From contig WIUZ02000020.1 in assembly GCA_015956445.1 (NCBI GenBank), positions 124,001 through 188,000 of the forward strand: a stretch of 64,000 nucleotides of DNA. The letters run 5' to 3'. The notes below the pieces were generated by a model, which had not been told where the DNA came from, made no database searches, and worked only from the letters and a program-made list of their open reading frames with translations. Origin of the DNA: Thelephora terrestris (lineage: Eukaryota; Basidiomycota; Agaricomycetes; Thelephorales; Thelephoraceae). This document shows positions 25,048-35,046 of the stretch, piece by piece (position 1 is the first letter of the stretch; each line of letters starts with the position of its first letter). The position numbers and the translations under genes are program-made.

Positions 25048-25449
25048 TCAAAAATGGGTGTGGCGTGCCTCTGGTTCTCGTTTACATGACTTCAACCGAA
25101 ATGTGCGCATATCAGAAGTGAGTTTCCCCTTTCCATCCGGCAGCCGGCAACTCGAAGAATGGGTCCTCGTCTCTACGACCACTCCGAGTTCGTGGTTCTG
25201 GGATGCGGTGGATATACAGTACTTTGAAGCCTCGCCTCTCGCCTGGAGGTTGACGTGGTACTCCGCTGAGCTTTCTGATTCTCCACGAGCACCATAACCC
25301 CACTTTGTCTTCCCCTGATCAGATGAATGCAATGCCAGCCCAGCAGATTGGGGATAGTCCGAATCGAGAAGCATGAGGTAAAAGCCGCGCTTGCAAACTG
25401 CCGTCCCACGGTGTGTAGTGGATCCCCTCTGCCTGAGCGCTTGAGCCAT
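25048..25449 (-). CDS. Hypothetical protein, about 130 residues, present in the duplicated segment
   Basis: The open frame reads from MAQALRQRGSTTHRG through CKRGFYLMLLDSDYPQSAGL and KTKWGYGARGESESS to a Cys-rich basic end (CKREPEARHTHF). No family was recognised. Support for coding comes from the related stretch at about 27730-28020 (-), where VCEYQRDRGVYLILF and EEWGFDEG keep the same order of hydrophobic and aromatic residues in different frames. The true limits may differ and introns are possible. It may be the remaining exon of a larger gene. Confidence 0.35.
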   Translation of the reverse strand: MAQALRQRGSTTHRGTAVCKRGFYLMLLDSDYPQSAGLALHSSDQGKTKWGYGARGESESSAEYHVNLQARGEASKYCISTASQNHELGVVVETRTHSSSCRLPDGKGKLTSDMRTFRLKSCKREPEARHTHF

Positions 25450-27260
25450 TCACTTGCTTTTCTATGTCCAACATTTGTCTGTCAGCTGTCCCGCTCGCAT
25501 GCTAGCACGTACGTATGGCTCAATCAGTTTCCGACTGGCGTGACCAGCTAAAACCCTTGTTGTCACCGTACATGCCTAGGTGCCAAGGTTTCAGGTGAGT
25601 AGTCCGCCCGGCCATCCTCAGCTCCAACATTCTACGTGACAGTGACCCACAGTGAACCCCTCTCAAAGAATTCCTACGGTTGCAACATCTCCCGGAGCAG
25701 ACCCAGGTGCATGATGTGTTGTGAACAATCGGCGGCTTTCAATAGGCACATGTCGATTGACCTTCACTAATAGTACACCAGGTGACCTCAACGACGCAAA
25801 CCCTAGGGTGGTATCGTACGTCGCTGATAGGTTCTAGAGCATCAGGAAAGTTCTTCATTCTTTGGGGTTCGGAGTTCGGTCGATTTCATCAAACCCAACA
25901 CCCCAGTAGGCACTAACTGGATGTGGTTACAGGGCCGTATGGGTTATTTTCAACTCTCTCCTCGAGAGTTGATCAGGCTAGAGTCTTTGGGGTCTTTCAC
26001 ACACATTGGGACATAGCAGACCGCGATTTGGGTTCAGCCATGACTTGGATTCCTCCATGAGCAACCACCGCGGGGCGCCTGAGTAACCACTTTCTACCAC
26101 CCACAACCACCCATCCCACGCATTTGTCCAGAATGCTCAACGAGGTCGACACCACAACTCCTCAACTGAAGGCAGCTAAGAAATTCGCTGACACCCACCG
26201 CACTTTCGATATAGAAAATGTCAAACCGCCCATTTCAAAGGATTTCAGCTTTCAAACATTCCCCAAGATCGCCGAGCTCCCCAATGAGGCACAGGGGCCA
26301 CATATCGAGAAGTATGGACCGTTGTTATCCTTGATGACCAAAATTGAAGTAGGCCAACAACGCTGATTGCTTGTCCCCAAGGTCGCTGGCTGACATCTGC
26401 CCAGCTAGGTGACTTATCACGAAGTGATTGAGGAAAGTTGTCCTCCAAGTTCGCCGCTTCGTATGCTCCACCATCTCAGACTATAACGCGTGGCAATAAT
26501 GCACGTTTTAGTCGCGTCCTCGACCATTGATGGCACCGAGCTCGACCATGGTTCACTCTCCGTCCTCACCTTCGTTAACGAGGATGAGGAACTCAATGTC
26601 ACCGATTATAAGGATTTCTCGAACCCTGAGAAGCGTAGAAACTTCACGGTTGGGCCGCTCGAGCTCTGGCTAAGGGGGTGGCGTAGATCGGCAGAGTACA
26701 TGTGGATGAAACCAAGTTGCGCATTGAAGTGGCCGGCGGAAATGAATGTAACAGTTCAACAAGTCTTCCACAGAATGGGGAGGCGTTCCTGCGCTTCTCG
26801 TTCACGAGTGACCTCCATTCAAGGTCAAAGGTGTTTGATTGACAAACGGGGTCGACAATGACCTTGCTAACTGTCGCCGCGGTAAGTAGGCATTCTAGTG
26901 AGCTACTGGTAGTGAGGATTTCGGACACAGATCTGTGAGTACAAGTAGGCACATTGGGCTTACGAGTCCTAAAGAAAGAGACATAATGAAAGTGTGTTCT
27001 TCACCGTGATCAGGAACGCCATCAGTAGGAGACGCCAATTCAAGAGTCTCTTGATCTACCACCACCACGATGAATTCGCCACCAGAACCTGGTTCCCCAT
27101 CACCAACAACGCCATCATCAGGCTCTCCCCCTCCAGATGAACTCCAACTTCCGTCGGCTGGGAACACACAGGAACTCGAAGATACATCACGATTCTTCGC
27201 ATCTCAATCGAAGAAGCCTAGTCGTACCGGCTTCCTACGTGGCCTTAAGTTGCGGAAGAA
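25140..27260. repeat. Tandem segmental duplication, copy 1
   Basis: This block and the one at about 27735-29850 share three landmarks in the same order at a near-constant offset of 2.59-2.62 kb. These are the minus-strand hypothetical frame (25182 against 27783), the SnoaL-like gene start (26133 against 28752) and a stretch encoding GLKLRK (27241 against 29829). Non-coding DNA between them is also related, for example the promoter stretch GGGTGGTATCGTACGTCGCT at 25805 against the similar one at 28409. Edges are approximate. Confidence 0.7.
26133..26686 (+). pseudogene. Broken NTF2/SnoaL-like gene, copy 1
   Basis: The first exon is open and clearly homologous to the intact genes at 28752 and 34271: TTTPQLKAAKKFADTHRTFD, then FSFQTFPKIAELPNEAQ. 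In the second exon the sequence after GTGATTGAGG lacks eight bases (CTCCAGGG in the sister copy), shifting the frame. Near 26637-26650 another single base is missing relative to the copy at 28752. The last codons then return to a family-like end (GWAARALAKGVA, TAG 26684-26686). The promoter is also damaged: where the intact copy has TTTATAAGC this copy has CTCCATGAGC. The gene is judged dead. Confidence 0.75.
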
Positions 27261-27477
27261 GGAGGACACCGCTGCTTCCGGTAGCGGGAAGCAGGAAAGG
27301 GGAGCTCCGTTGAGTGCAACTTCGAGCTGGGTCGAAGGCACGCAACGAGCAATGAAGGAAGAACTTGTTGACCAAGCTTTGGTTGATCATCTCAAACGCA
27401 GTGAGCAACAACCCTCTCTGATCTGTCGCGTCGTTAACCATGGTCGGCCTTCTAGAATTTGGAGATCCATTCGATGA
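27070..27477 (+). CDS. Hypothetical protein, Pro/Ser-rich then basic, 135 residues
   Basis: The frame begins MNSPPEPGSPSPTTPSSGSP, a low-complexity Pro/Ser region. A basic segment GFLRGLKLRKKEDTAASGSG and a helical, charged part (TQRAMKEELVDQALVDHLKR) follow. It ends near RIWRSIR. No family was recognised. A fragment of the same sequence (TAGFPGGLKLRKDP) occurs at about 29805-29865 in the second copy of the duplicated segment, which shows that the stretch is old enough to have duplicated. It could be a real intronless gene or the first exon of a longer one. Confidence 0.4.
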   Translation: MNSPPEPGSPSPTTPSSGSPPPDELQLPSAGNTQELEDTSRFFASQSKKPSRTGFLRGLKLRKKEDTAASGSGKQERGAPLSATSSWVEGTQRAMKEELVDQALVDHLKRSEQQPSLICRVVNHGRPSRIWRSIR

Positions 27478-27730
27478 CAGCTTGTTGAAGAAGCATGCGT
27501 GAGTGGGATGGGCGTTTTAGTCTATGAGTCTGCAAATCTCTAGTGTTGTGTCGTGCGTTCTCTCAAATCCTTCCCTAAGTCAAGGCATGCTTACTTGAGA
27601 GGTTCAATAAGATATGTCACCCCCTGTACATCATCCATCACAAAGTCTCGAATTCCTTAAATCACCTCGCACCTCGGTTATGACTCGCAGCGTCCTGTGA
27701 CGTATTGTTGACGCATTCCAGGTCACCCAG

Positions 27731-28020
27731 GACAGGGTATCCGTTCTTTGCAGCCAGTGGCCGGCACCAGCTCCTGCGCCCCCTCCGAGTCCGAAGTTCT
27801 CGGGTGTGGTAGATATGCAGTACCTCGAAGCCTCGGCAATCGTTTGAAGGGTTCAGACCGCGTGCTACGTGCTATGCCTCATGATTGGGGAAAGTAATAT
27901 CCTTCATCGAAGCCCCACTCCTCCTTCCTCCTGATCAGAGGGACGTAATGACCTGGCTCATTGAGATGATTAGATTGAAGAGGATGAGGTAAACGCCGCG
28001 ATCACGTTGATACTCGCAAA
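27731..28020 (-). pseudogene. Decayed copy of the hypothetical gene at 25048-25449
   Basis: The reverse strand shows pieces related to the intact frame at 25048-25449, such as DRGVYLIL and EEWGFDEG. They lie in different frames, and in-frame stops interrupt any continuous reading. It lies at the offset expected from the segmental duplication. Confidence 0.45.
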
Positions 28021-28655
28021 CCAGCGTACCACGGAACATGGTGAATTCTCTATTAAGTTGCATCTAGGCGTTCAACACACATTCGTCAGTTGTTCAGTTT
28101 GCATGCTAGCCTACATAATGTCCGGCTGATCTGGTTAGCTAAGACCTTGCCGTCACCCGATAACATTCATGTCCAGACGCCGCCATTTTTAGGGCAGTTT
28201 TCAGAGGTGAGCAGCCCCCACTGTAACTCTCAGCTCTCCATTCCACCCGCTCTACGTGACCCTCAGTGAACCTCGTGTGTCACCAAACGCCCGGAGCCAC
28301 CGATCATCAACACTGCAAGATTGGGCCCGATCTCCAGTAGGAGTTGCAACCGTGGGAATTCTTTAACACGTTTGTGGGAGGGGGGGGGGCACATGTTCTC
28401 GATCCCAGGGTGGGATCCCACGTCGCTGACGTGCTCTGGAGAATCCAGGAACTCCATCGATTTTGGGGTGCGGTTTGGTCAACCTCAATAGACTTCCGCA
28501 GGAAGCACTAGCTGGATGTGGCTACGGGAGCGTCTGGCTTATTTTTAACTGGGCCCGAACATCGAAGAGAGCTCCAATCAGGCTGGAGCGCCTGGGGTCT
28601 TTCACATCCACGCACAGAAAACTGTGATTCGGGCCCAGCCGAGACTCGGATTCCT

Positions 28656-28662
28656 TTATAAG
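28656..28662 (+). promoter_or_regulatory. TATA-like box of the SnoaL-like gene at 28752
   Basis: TTTATAAG lies about 90 bases before the ATG. A TATA-type box (TATAAAAA at 34186-34193) lies about 80 bases before the ATG of the other intact paralogue. In the broken copy the same place reads CTCCATGAGC. Confidence 0.55.
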
Positions 28663-28751
28663 CTACTGCCACAGGACAACTGAGCGACCCCAACCCATAC
28701 CACACCCCACACCCACTAACACTCAACCACCACAAAGCCCTCGCATCCAGA

Positions 28752-29319
28752 ATGTCCGGCGGCATCAACCCTACAACCCCCCAGCTGAAGGCTGTGAAGA
28801 GTTTGATGGATGCCTACCTCACTCTCGATGTTAAAAACGTCAAACCGTTCGTCTCAAAGGATTTCAAGTTCCAGACGTTCCCAAAGATCGATCAGCACCC
28901 GGTTGAGGCGAGGGACGCACACTTTGAGAGGTATGGAGCGTTGTTTTCTTCTTTGAGAAAAATTGAGGTACGACTACAACGCCGGGAAACCGCCATCAAG
29001 GTCGCTGCCTGAAATATGCCCCTACTAGATTACTTATCATGAAGTGATTGAAGCCCCAGGGAGAGTTATATTCCACGTTCGTCCCTCTACGCACCTGTCG
29101 CGTCATCTCAGAACATAGCGAGTAACAACGACGCAGGCAACAGCCGACATAGTGACCGCCGACGGCACCGAGCTCGACTACGATACACTCGCCATCCTCG
29201 ATCTCGTCGAGGAAGATGGGGGACTCAAGATTTCCAAGTTCAGGGATTTCTCGGACCCTGAAAAGCGCCACAGACTACACGGTTGGGCCGCTGAAACTCT
29301 GGCTAAGGGGGAAGCGTAG
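28752..29319 (+). CDS. Small NTF2/SnoaL-like protein, intact paralogue, 148 residues
   Basis: Exons 28752-28967, 29029-29076 and 29137-29319 give 148 residues. The protein begins MSGGINPTTPQLKAVKSLMD and continues YLTLDVKNVKPFVSKDFKFQ, then TYHEVIEAPGRVIFH. It ends with the conserved DGTELDYDTLAILDLVEEDG, FRDFSDPEKRHRLHGWAAET and LAKGEA. The helix-rich start, the FxSKDFKFQTFP strand and the final beta strands look like the cone-shaped NTF2/SnoaL fold, common as expanded small-protein families in Agaricomycetes. Exon lengths match those of the paralogue at 34271 (216/48/183 against 213/48/189), which supports the gene model. No signal peptide is seen and the ligand or substrate is unknown. The fold assignment is by resemblance only. 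Confidence 0.75.
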
Positions 29320-29782
29320 ATCAACGGTGTGTCCGTGGGTTAAAAAAAGCTACGCATTGGAGTGGTCGACGTAAAAGAATGTAAAAATACTACAAGTTCT
29401 CCATGGAATGAGGGAGGCGTTCGTCTGATTCCTGTCTACAAACTGCCTCGATTTGAATTTCCAAAGCGCATAAACTGGAGGTGGGGAACAGTGGTTTGGG
29501 GTCGTTTCAAAGAAATTCCCACGCTTGCCGTTCCCTCTCGGACTCCGACCCAATGTGCGACCTTGAGGTTCTATGCCCATTGAATAGTACTGATGAACTA
29601 CGCAGCATTAGGGAAGTCTGCTGATTTCTTGTATGCCATCTTACTAACCTCAACGGGCGTGAGGTCATAGGGAGTGAGTGCTAACCGAATAGCGTTACAG
29701 TAGCGTATCGTTTGCACCTCTGACACTAACAAAATCACCCCACGGTGGGCTTGCTACTACCAAATGACCTATACATCAGAAG
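29320..29782. other. Intergenic stretch
   Basis: Nothing convincing is seen apart from the second duplication copy running through it. Short open frames at 29350-29583 overlap on opposite strands. Confidence 0.4.
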
Positions 29783-30616
29783 TTACTTTAGATACTTCAG
29801 CGAGTGGAACACCGCAGGTTTTCCTGGCGGCCTCAAGCTGCGTAAGGATCCAATTGAAAAAGTCGTTTGATTCTTCACGACCACGAGACTTTGGAGAGAA
29901 GGGCAAATAGTGCGTTGTTCCAGCCGGGGCCAAAGTCTAAGCACCTCGTGCGCGTGTTTACCTCTGATCTCCAAACATTTTAACTGCTCCACCGCTCCCA
30001 ACAACGGCACATTCGTCAACACATCCAGCAATCCATCGATTTTGAACCTTGTAGCACTGCGGGCCTGTAAGTCGAACCGGCTGAGTCGATGGAGATGATG
30101 CCGCGTCTTTAGAGCCGAAAATCCCATGAGCCGCAAAGTTCTTAGCGCAGCAAGCTCTCCGCCAAAAAGAGCGGGGAGAAGTAATAAAGTCCCTTGAGCC
30201 ATAGAGGCGGCGGCGGATATAGTAAGCTGTTGTTGCAACGGGGCAGGCTGGGAGGAGTACGGTGCCGCGAGCTTCTCAAGTTGTTCTCGCACGGCCAATT
30301 GAATATCCAGCGAAGCAAACCGAGGGAGGTGGGGTGCGATGTTGGGGAGGTGCCTGACTGATGTTAATCTGACGTTGAGTGGGACCGACCGAGACCGTTC
30401 AAGGCACTCTCGAAACACATGCTCGCGAAGGGGGGTATAAGCCCCGGGGCAATCCACGGCAACCCCAGATCTGGAGTTGACAGCAGGGCGTTGCGCCAAT
30501 GTCGACAGACCGCGGTTGCATTTATCATTATCAGATCGCGTTTTGGGTGGAAGGAGGAGGGGATAAGACCGAGGACTTCTGGAGGGAGACGGTTGACGGG
30601 GCGAAGCTGTTTCTAA
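29783..30616 (-). pseudogene. F-box/LRR-type gene broken by a frameshift
   Basis: On the minus strand an F-box-like start, LPPEVLGLIPSSFHPKRDL, runs to ATAVCRHWRNALLSTPDL, as in many Agaricomycete F-box proteins. The expected continuation, VDCPGAYTPLREHVFRECLE, followed by RSRSVPLNVRLTSVRHL, is present but in another frame. Compared with the usual family spacing, one base seems to be missing between about 30453 and 30470. The downstream frame is open to 29783 and shows LRR-like content (LLPALFGGELAALRTLRLMG, LKCLEIRGK). A sequencing error could mimic this, so the pseudogene call is provisional. Confidence 0.6.
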
Positions 30617-30936
30617 AATATCCCACGGACATCCAAATCGCCCATGTTCTAAACGCCATCTCGTTCACCTGGAAGTAACAAAGGTTGAATTTCCTGTTTT
30701 TGGTGACAAGGCGGCTCGCGATACCTCATTCTCTCTCCAACAAAGGTTCTCGGGGCTAGATGAGAGTTCAACAAGATGGGCTAGTCAGTTTTTTCATGAA
30801 GAACACAAGGCGAATTCACGACAATTTTATTTCTCTTCGTGAGTTATACATTCGTACTGCGATAAGATCGTATGGTCTCTTGATGCCGACGGCGGTCAGC
30901 GATGACGATGGAGGATGCTAGAGGATGCTCCGCCGT

Positions 30937-32727
30937 TTAGTGGCCCAAAACAGGGAGGGGCAGGTACGGTTCTTCCAAGTACTTGGCCTCTTCCTCCGTA
31001 AGTTCGATGTCGAGAGCCTCTGCAGTCCTGGTCAGTATTTCGAAGAATAAATCCTTCACAGATTATCTAACTCACCAATAATCTCTATCAAGTTCTGAAG
31101 CTTTGTCATCCCAACGATCGGAGCTGTGACACGCTTGAGACTCCAAGCGGTGGCGATCTGAGCCATCTTCACGCCCTTCTTTTTGGCCAACTCCTCAACG
31201 CTGAGGGCAGATAAGCACTCTTTCAAAAAATGAGGGTATCGAGTAACGTCACAAACCGTTGAACGACTGCTTCGGACCCATTTTTGCCCATGTAAACTTT
31301 ACCCCAACTGCGGAGGATTGGGTTCTGGGGTTCTTCTAGGGGACTTTACAAACTTACCTATCGGTCTCAGAGCGCGCGGTGGCCTCGTCCCATGGGCGAG
31401 TTAGCATGCCTTTCGCTAAGGGACTCCACGGGATGCATCCGACGCCAAGGTGCTAATGATCCAGGATGAGCACCAGTTGATCGAGGGCGCCTGCGTGGAG
31501 AGGGACCCGGACGTACCTTGAGAAGCGGGAGCATCTCGCGCTCTTCTTCCCTGTACAACAAATTGTGGTGGTTCTGCATGGAGATGAACGGGGCGAGGTT
31601 GTGCGCTATCGCATAGCCTGTCGAAGATGGTCAATCACTGAATCGTGTAGCATTGCGCGCTGCTCACTCTGCATTGCAAAGACTTTGACGTGGATCATTA
31701 GTCCTTGGCTGGTGAGAAAGATGGGGGTTGGGACACACATTGCCATGCGTAGCAGCTGTTCATGCCGATATACCGAGCATATCCCGCCTTGACGACGTCA
31801 TGGAGAGCTTGCATCTAGGTCAACACCATCAGAGCTAGGAACGGGGGGAGGGACGGTGAAGAGGGACACACGGTCTCCTCGATCGGTGTTTCTGGGTCGA
31901 ATCTTTCGTACTAGAGGTCACTAAGGGTCTTCGAAAGCAACGCGGATAAATCATACCTGTGACATTGCAAGACGTCGACGTACTCAAGGTCAAGTCTTTC
32001 CAAGCTGTCTTTAACCGCCGCGAAAATGTGCTAGGGCGGCGTTCAGCGAACCCGTCGATTCACGAGTAGATGGTAGGTTCACCTTGCGGGAGAGACCATG
32101 GCGGTTGACGTATCCAAGATCGTCCGCCGCCAGGGGAGCCATGCCCTCATCGTCTGAAACGGGGAAGAATACCTTGCGTTGCCCTCTGTGAGCGAGGGAT
32201 AGAGGCACAATGTGTCAGAGGAAGCCATACCTTAGTCATGATGACAACCTTTTCCCTGGGGATTTTGTATTCCTTGAGCGCCTTCCCCAGAATACGCTCC
32301 GATTCTCCGTTAGAGTATGCGTTGGCCGTGTCAAAAGTGTTGATACCGTTTTCGTACCTGATCGTGATGGAGGTGTATGTGAATAGACGCAGGACTGAGC
32401 GAGCAGGAACAGAGAACTCACGCGAACTTGATATGCTCCATTCCTTCTTTCTCACTCAACAGCCATTCTTGCCATTTAGTAGAGCCATAGGTCATGCAAC
32501 CTGGAATCGTATATCGTACACCGCCGATCAGTACCGAAAGATTCACCTAAACATGCGATAACGAACCCAAGATGATTCGGCTAACTTTCAGCCCAGAATT
32601 TCCAAGCCGCACTGTAAAGTTCAGACATGGGTTCAGCAGAGGTGACAAGGGATCGAGTGTTTTTGTGGCTACCGTATTTTCCGGCCTTCGGGGTGACTGC
32701 GTTGGTGTCGTTGGTAGCAGTAGACAT
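30937..32727 (-). CDS. Aldo-keto reductase, fungal YakC/versiconal-reductase-like group
   Basis: The NAD(P)H-dependent reductase starts at ATG 32725-32727 (MSTATNDTNAVTP). An intron then leads to YVRLGNSGLKVSRIILG, CMTYGSTKWQEWLL and KFAYENGINTFDTANAYSNG. The family's active-site set is visible: Asp and Tyr in FDTANAYS, Lys in VVIMTKV, His in VDVLQCHR. Later exons give YERFDPETPIEETMQ, VKAGYARYIGMNS and APFISMQNHHNLLYREEERE. These are followed by LGVGCIPWSPLAKGMLTRPW and GVKMAQIATAWSLKRVTAPI. It ends EPYLPLPVLGH at TAA 30937-30939. Up to nine introns are needed, each with GT..AG borders. Substrate is unknown; members of this group reduce small aldehydes and ketones. It is not part of an evident metabolic cluster. 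Confidence 0.85.
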
Positions 32728-33159
32728 CCTTCAAGCTGTGTGATGAGTTGGGTGGCGAATTTGTTGAATTGCCCCAGCCGTTCGCGCTGGTTTTATGGGG
32801 TTCCCGAGACTGGAGACCCACTCCTGATCCTGGTGCTGACCCACATCTTGACTCGCGTACACTTGGCAGACATAGAGAAAGTCGAACCCCTAGGAAGATA
32901 TGGGCGGCGGCTGGGCGGCGGCATTCCGCCTCCGCCACAGGGTTTGAGAGCTTTCCCCACTCAGGTTCCCTGAGCGGAATCGAGGTAGGTCAGAGTGGGT
33001 CAGATCGCAGCTGATCCTTGGTCGGCGAAACAGTACTCATCGAAATTGGAGAGGACTAGGTTTGTTAGGAGGCCTGATGCAGCTGCAATCGGGCGATCGT
33101 GCCCTCTCGCGGCTACGCTCCAGACCACCCAAACACGCAAGCCACGCGCCCATGACGGG

Positions 33160-33545
33160 GATTCTAGACACTATTACTCCCCGACCAAAGAATCTTGCTG
33201 ACGCTCATGAATCCCCAGACATCCGCAATGCCGAGCCGCTCATCTCATAGGGCTTTAGGACCCACGCGTTTCCTAAAGCTGCTGACTTGTGGCACGATGA
33301 GACAAAGCTGGGCACTCCGAGAGGCATAGAACATCTTCCTTTTGAGGTGCGTAAGGTCCAGCACTTGGGAACCGACTTCGAGTTCGCAAGCTGTCTCTCA
33401 CGCCTGACCAGGCCCATTTATCACGAGGTGATTGAAGCACCGGGCAAGTCGTTTTCCACGTTCATCTCTCTGCCGTGCAAGACCATCTTGTCATCTCAGA
33501 CCATCTGTGAGCCAAGTGTCACGAGACATTTCACACTGTTCTGAC
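33160..33545 (+). pseudogene. Broken NTF2/SnoaL-like gene, copy 3
   Basis: Pieces of the family are recognisable: an N-terminal stretch ending NAEPLIS before a stop at 33247-33249, then FRTHAFPKAADLWHDE, and later IYHEVIEAPGKSFSTF. Stops and shifts separate them, and no family-like third exon was found. It lies 0.7 kb before the intact paralogue at 34271 in the same orientation. Confidence 0.6.
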
Positions 33546-34170
33546 AGAAGCCCTGAAAGGCACGGGAAATGTATCACGAGAGTGACCATGCCTCAGATCT
33601 TGGCGTGGCCCAGTGACAAAGGAGTGCCAATACCCTGTCGGATTTTACGCGAGGAGGGGTGGCGATCTCCAAGACCCAGGGTACATGTGCTAGGGCCTAC
33701 ACCGAATTCCGTGATTGCAAGGTGGGAATCCCGGAGACGCTGGCTGCGCCTAGCCGCCTCAATCGTCCGACGAACTTCAAAGATTCCCAGGTTTGCATCA
33801 GCTCCGACCGTTGAAAAGCGACCTCGAGCGTTTATGATGTGAGTCTTACCGATGAATCTGGTTAGCGAGTCTGTCATAGCCGCGGGAAGAACATATGACC
33901 CAGGCCTTATCAGCTCTGTTATCGGTCCGTGTGCCCAGTTGAAGGCCTACAGGGCGTCAGGTATGGCTGTTCGATGCTTTATCTTGTGTCTGTTGTCTAG
34001 TCTGGCTAGCCCCCAGCAGGCGGAATGCCGCAACTAACTAGATGCAGCTCCAGTGGCGTACCGGCGCTCACAGGTGCACTTGAATCTCAACCGGATGGTG
34101 CTCTTCGTGGATTTTTTGCACGGACAAAGATAAAATCAGAATAGGCCGAGGACTGTTCAGGCTCAGTGGC
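33546..34170. other. Intergenic stretch
   Basis: No gene was recognised. A minus-strand frame at 33593-33877 has no family resemblance and mirrors a plus-strand one. The promoter of the SnoaL-like gene at 34271 lies at the right end. Confidence 0.4.
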
Positions 34171-34185
34171 TTGTGTGTTCTGTCA

Positions 34186-34193
34186 TATAAAAA
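34186..34193 (+). promoter_or_regulatory. TATA box (TATAAAAA) of the SnoaL-like gene at 34271
   Basis: The octamer lies about 80 bases before the ATG and is followed by a CT-rich leader (CTCAACTCTCTCGTGGCC), as in well-expressed basidiomycete genes. Confidence 0.6.
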
Positions 34194-34270
34194 GGCACCA
34201 CAGAGCGTCCTCAACTCTCTCGTGGCCTCTCTCCTAACCACTACACGAACCCAAATCCCACACAATCAGA

Positions 34271-34840
34271 ATGCCAAACATCAACGCTACCACTCCCCAG
34301 CTGAAGCTCGTCAGCGACCTCGTCGACGCCTATTTCACTCTCGACATCAAAAATATATTGCCGTTTGTCTCGAAGAACTACACATACCAGACTTCTCCCA
34401 AGGTCCCTGACCTGCCCGATGCAGCGAAGGGGGATCACCTTGAGAATTTTGGGAGGTTGCTGTCCTTGATGACAGGGATGGACGTACGTACCCGACACCG
34501 TGCCCCCCTTCGAAGTTCGCCGGCTGATACCCACCTCCTAGGCTACCTTCGACGAAGTGATTGAGGCTCCAGGGAAAGTCGTCCTTCAAGTGCGTCCATC
34601 TACATCGCGCACTCACTTCGTCCCAACTCACACCACGTGGCTATGACACAGGGCTCCGGTTGGTTCCAGATCCCCGACGGCAATAAACTCGACTATGATA
34701 CTGTTGTCATCCTCACCATCGTCGAGGAGGATGGGGAACTCAAGGTCTCTGAGTTCAAGGACTTCTCGGACCCTGAGAAGCGTGCCAAGCTCTACGGTTG
34801 GGTTGCCAAAACTTTGGCCACGGGGGGACATGCTGCGTAA
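34271..34840 (+). CDS. Small NTF2/SnoaL-like protein, intact paralogue, 149 residues
   Basis: Exons 34271-34483, 34542-34589 and 34652-34840 join to 149 residues with no stop. The start MPNINATTPQLKLVSDLVDA is followed by FTLDIKNILPFVSKNYTYQT and a second exon DATFDEVIEAPGKVVLQ. The third exon has DGNKLDYDTVVILTIVEEDG and FKDFSDPEKRAKLYGWVAKT, ending GGHAA. Exon sizes and sequence match the gene at 28752. Its TATA box and CT-rich leader suggest active transcription. The likely fold is NTF2/SnoaL; the function is unknown, and such proteins can be hydratases, isomerases or plain binding proteins. Confidence 0.78.
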
Positions 34841-35046
34841 ATCCTCGAAGTACTGTGTAACAAGTGTAAACATATGTTTCTCGTTTGAGCAGCCAGTGTA
34901 ACAGCCTTACGTTTTGTGTTTGGATTTTTTTACAAATTGAATGAGCGAGCTCTAGTTTTGCCATTTCAAGGCACACATCCATGAAATGATACCACCAGTG
35001 ATGGCATCATAAACACAAAACATTCCAGGAGCAGGGCCAGCCGCCA

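Larger units (their letters stand above)
27735..29850. repeat. Tandem segmental duplication, copy 2
   Basis: This is the partner of the block at about 25140-27260. It carries a decayed form of the minus-strand hypothetical gene, an intact SnoaL-like gene and a short remnant of the Pro/Ser-rich gene. Its right part runs into the F-box/LRR pseudogene. The two copies have diverged considerably, so the duplication is not recent. Confidence 0.65.
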
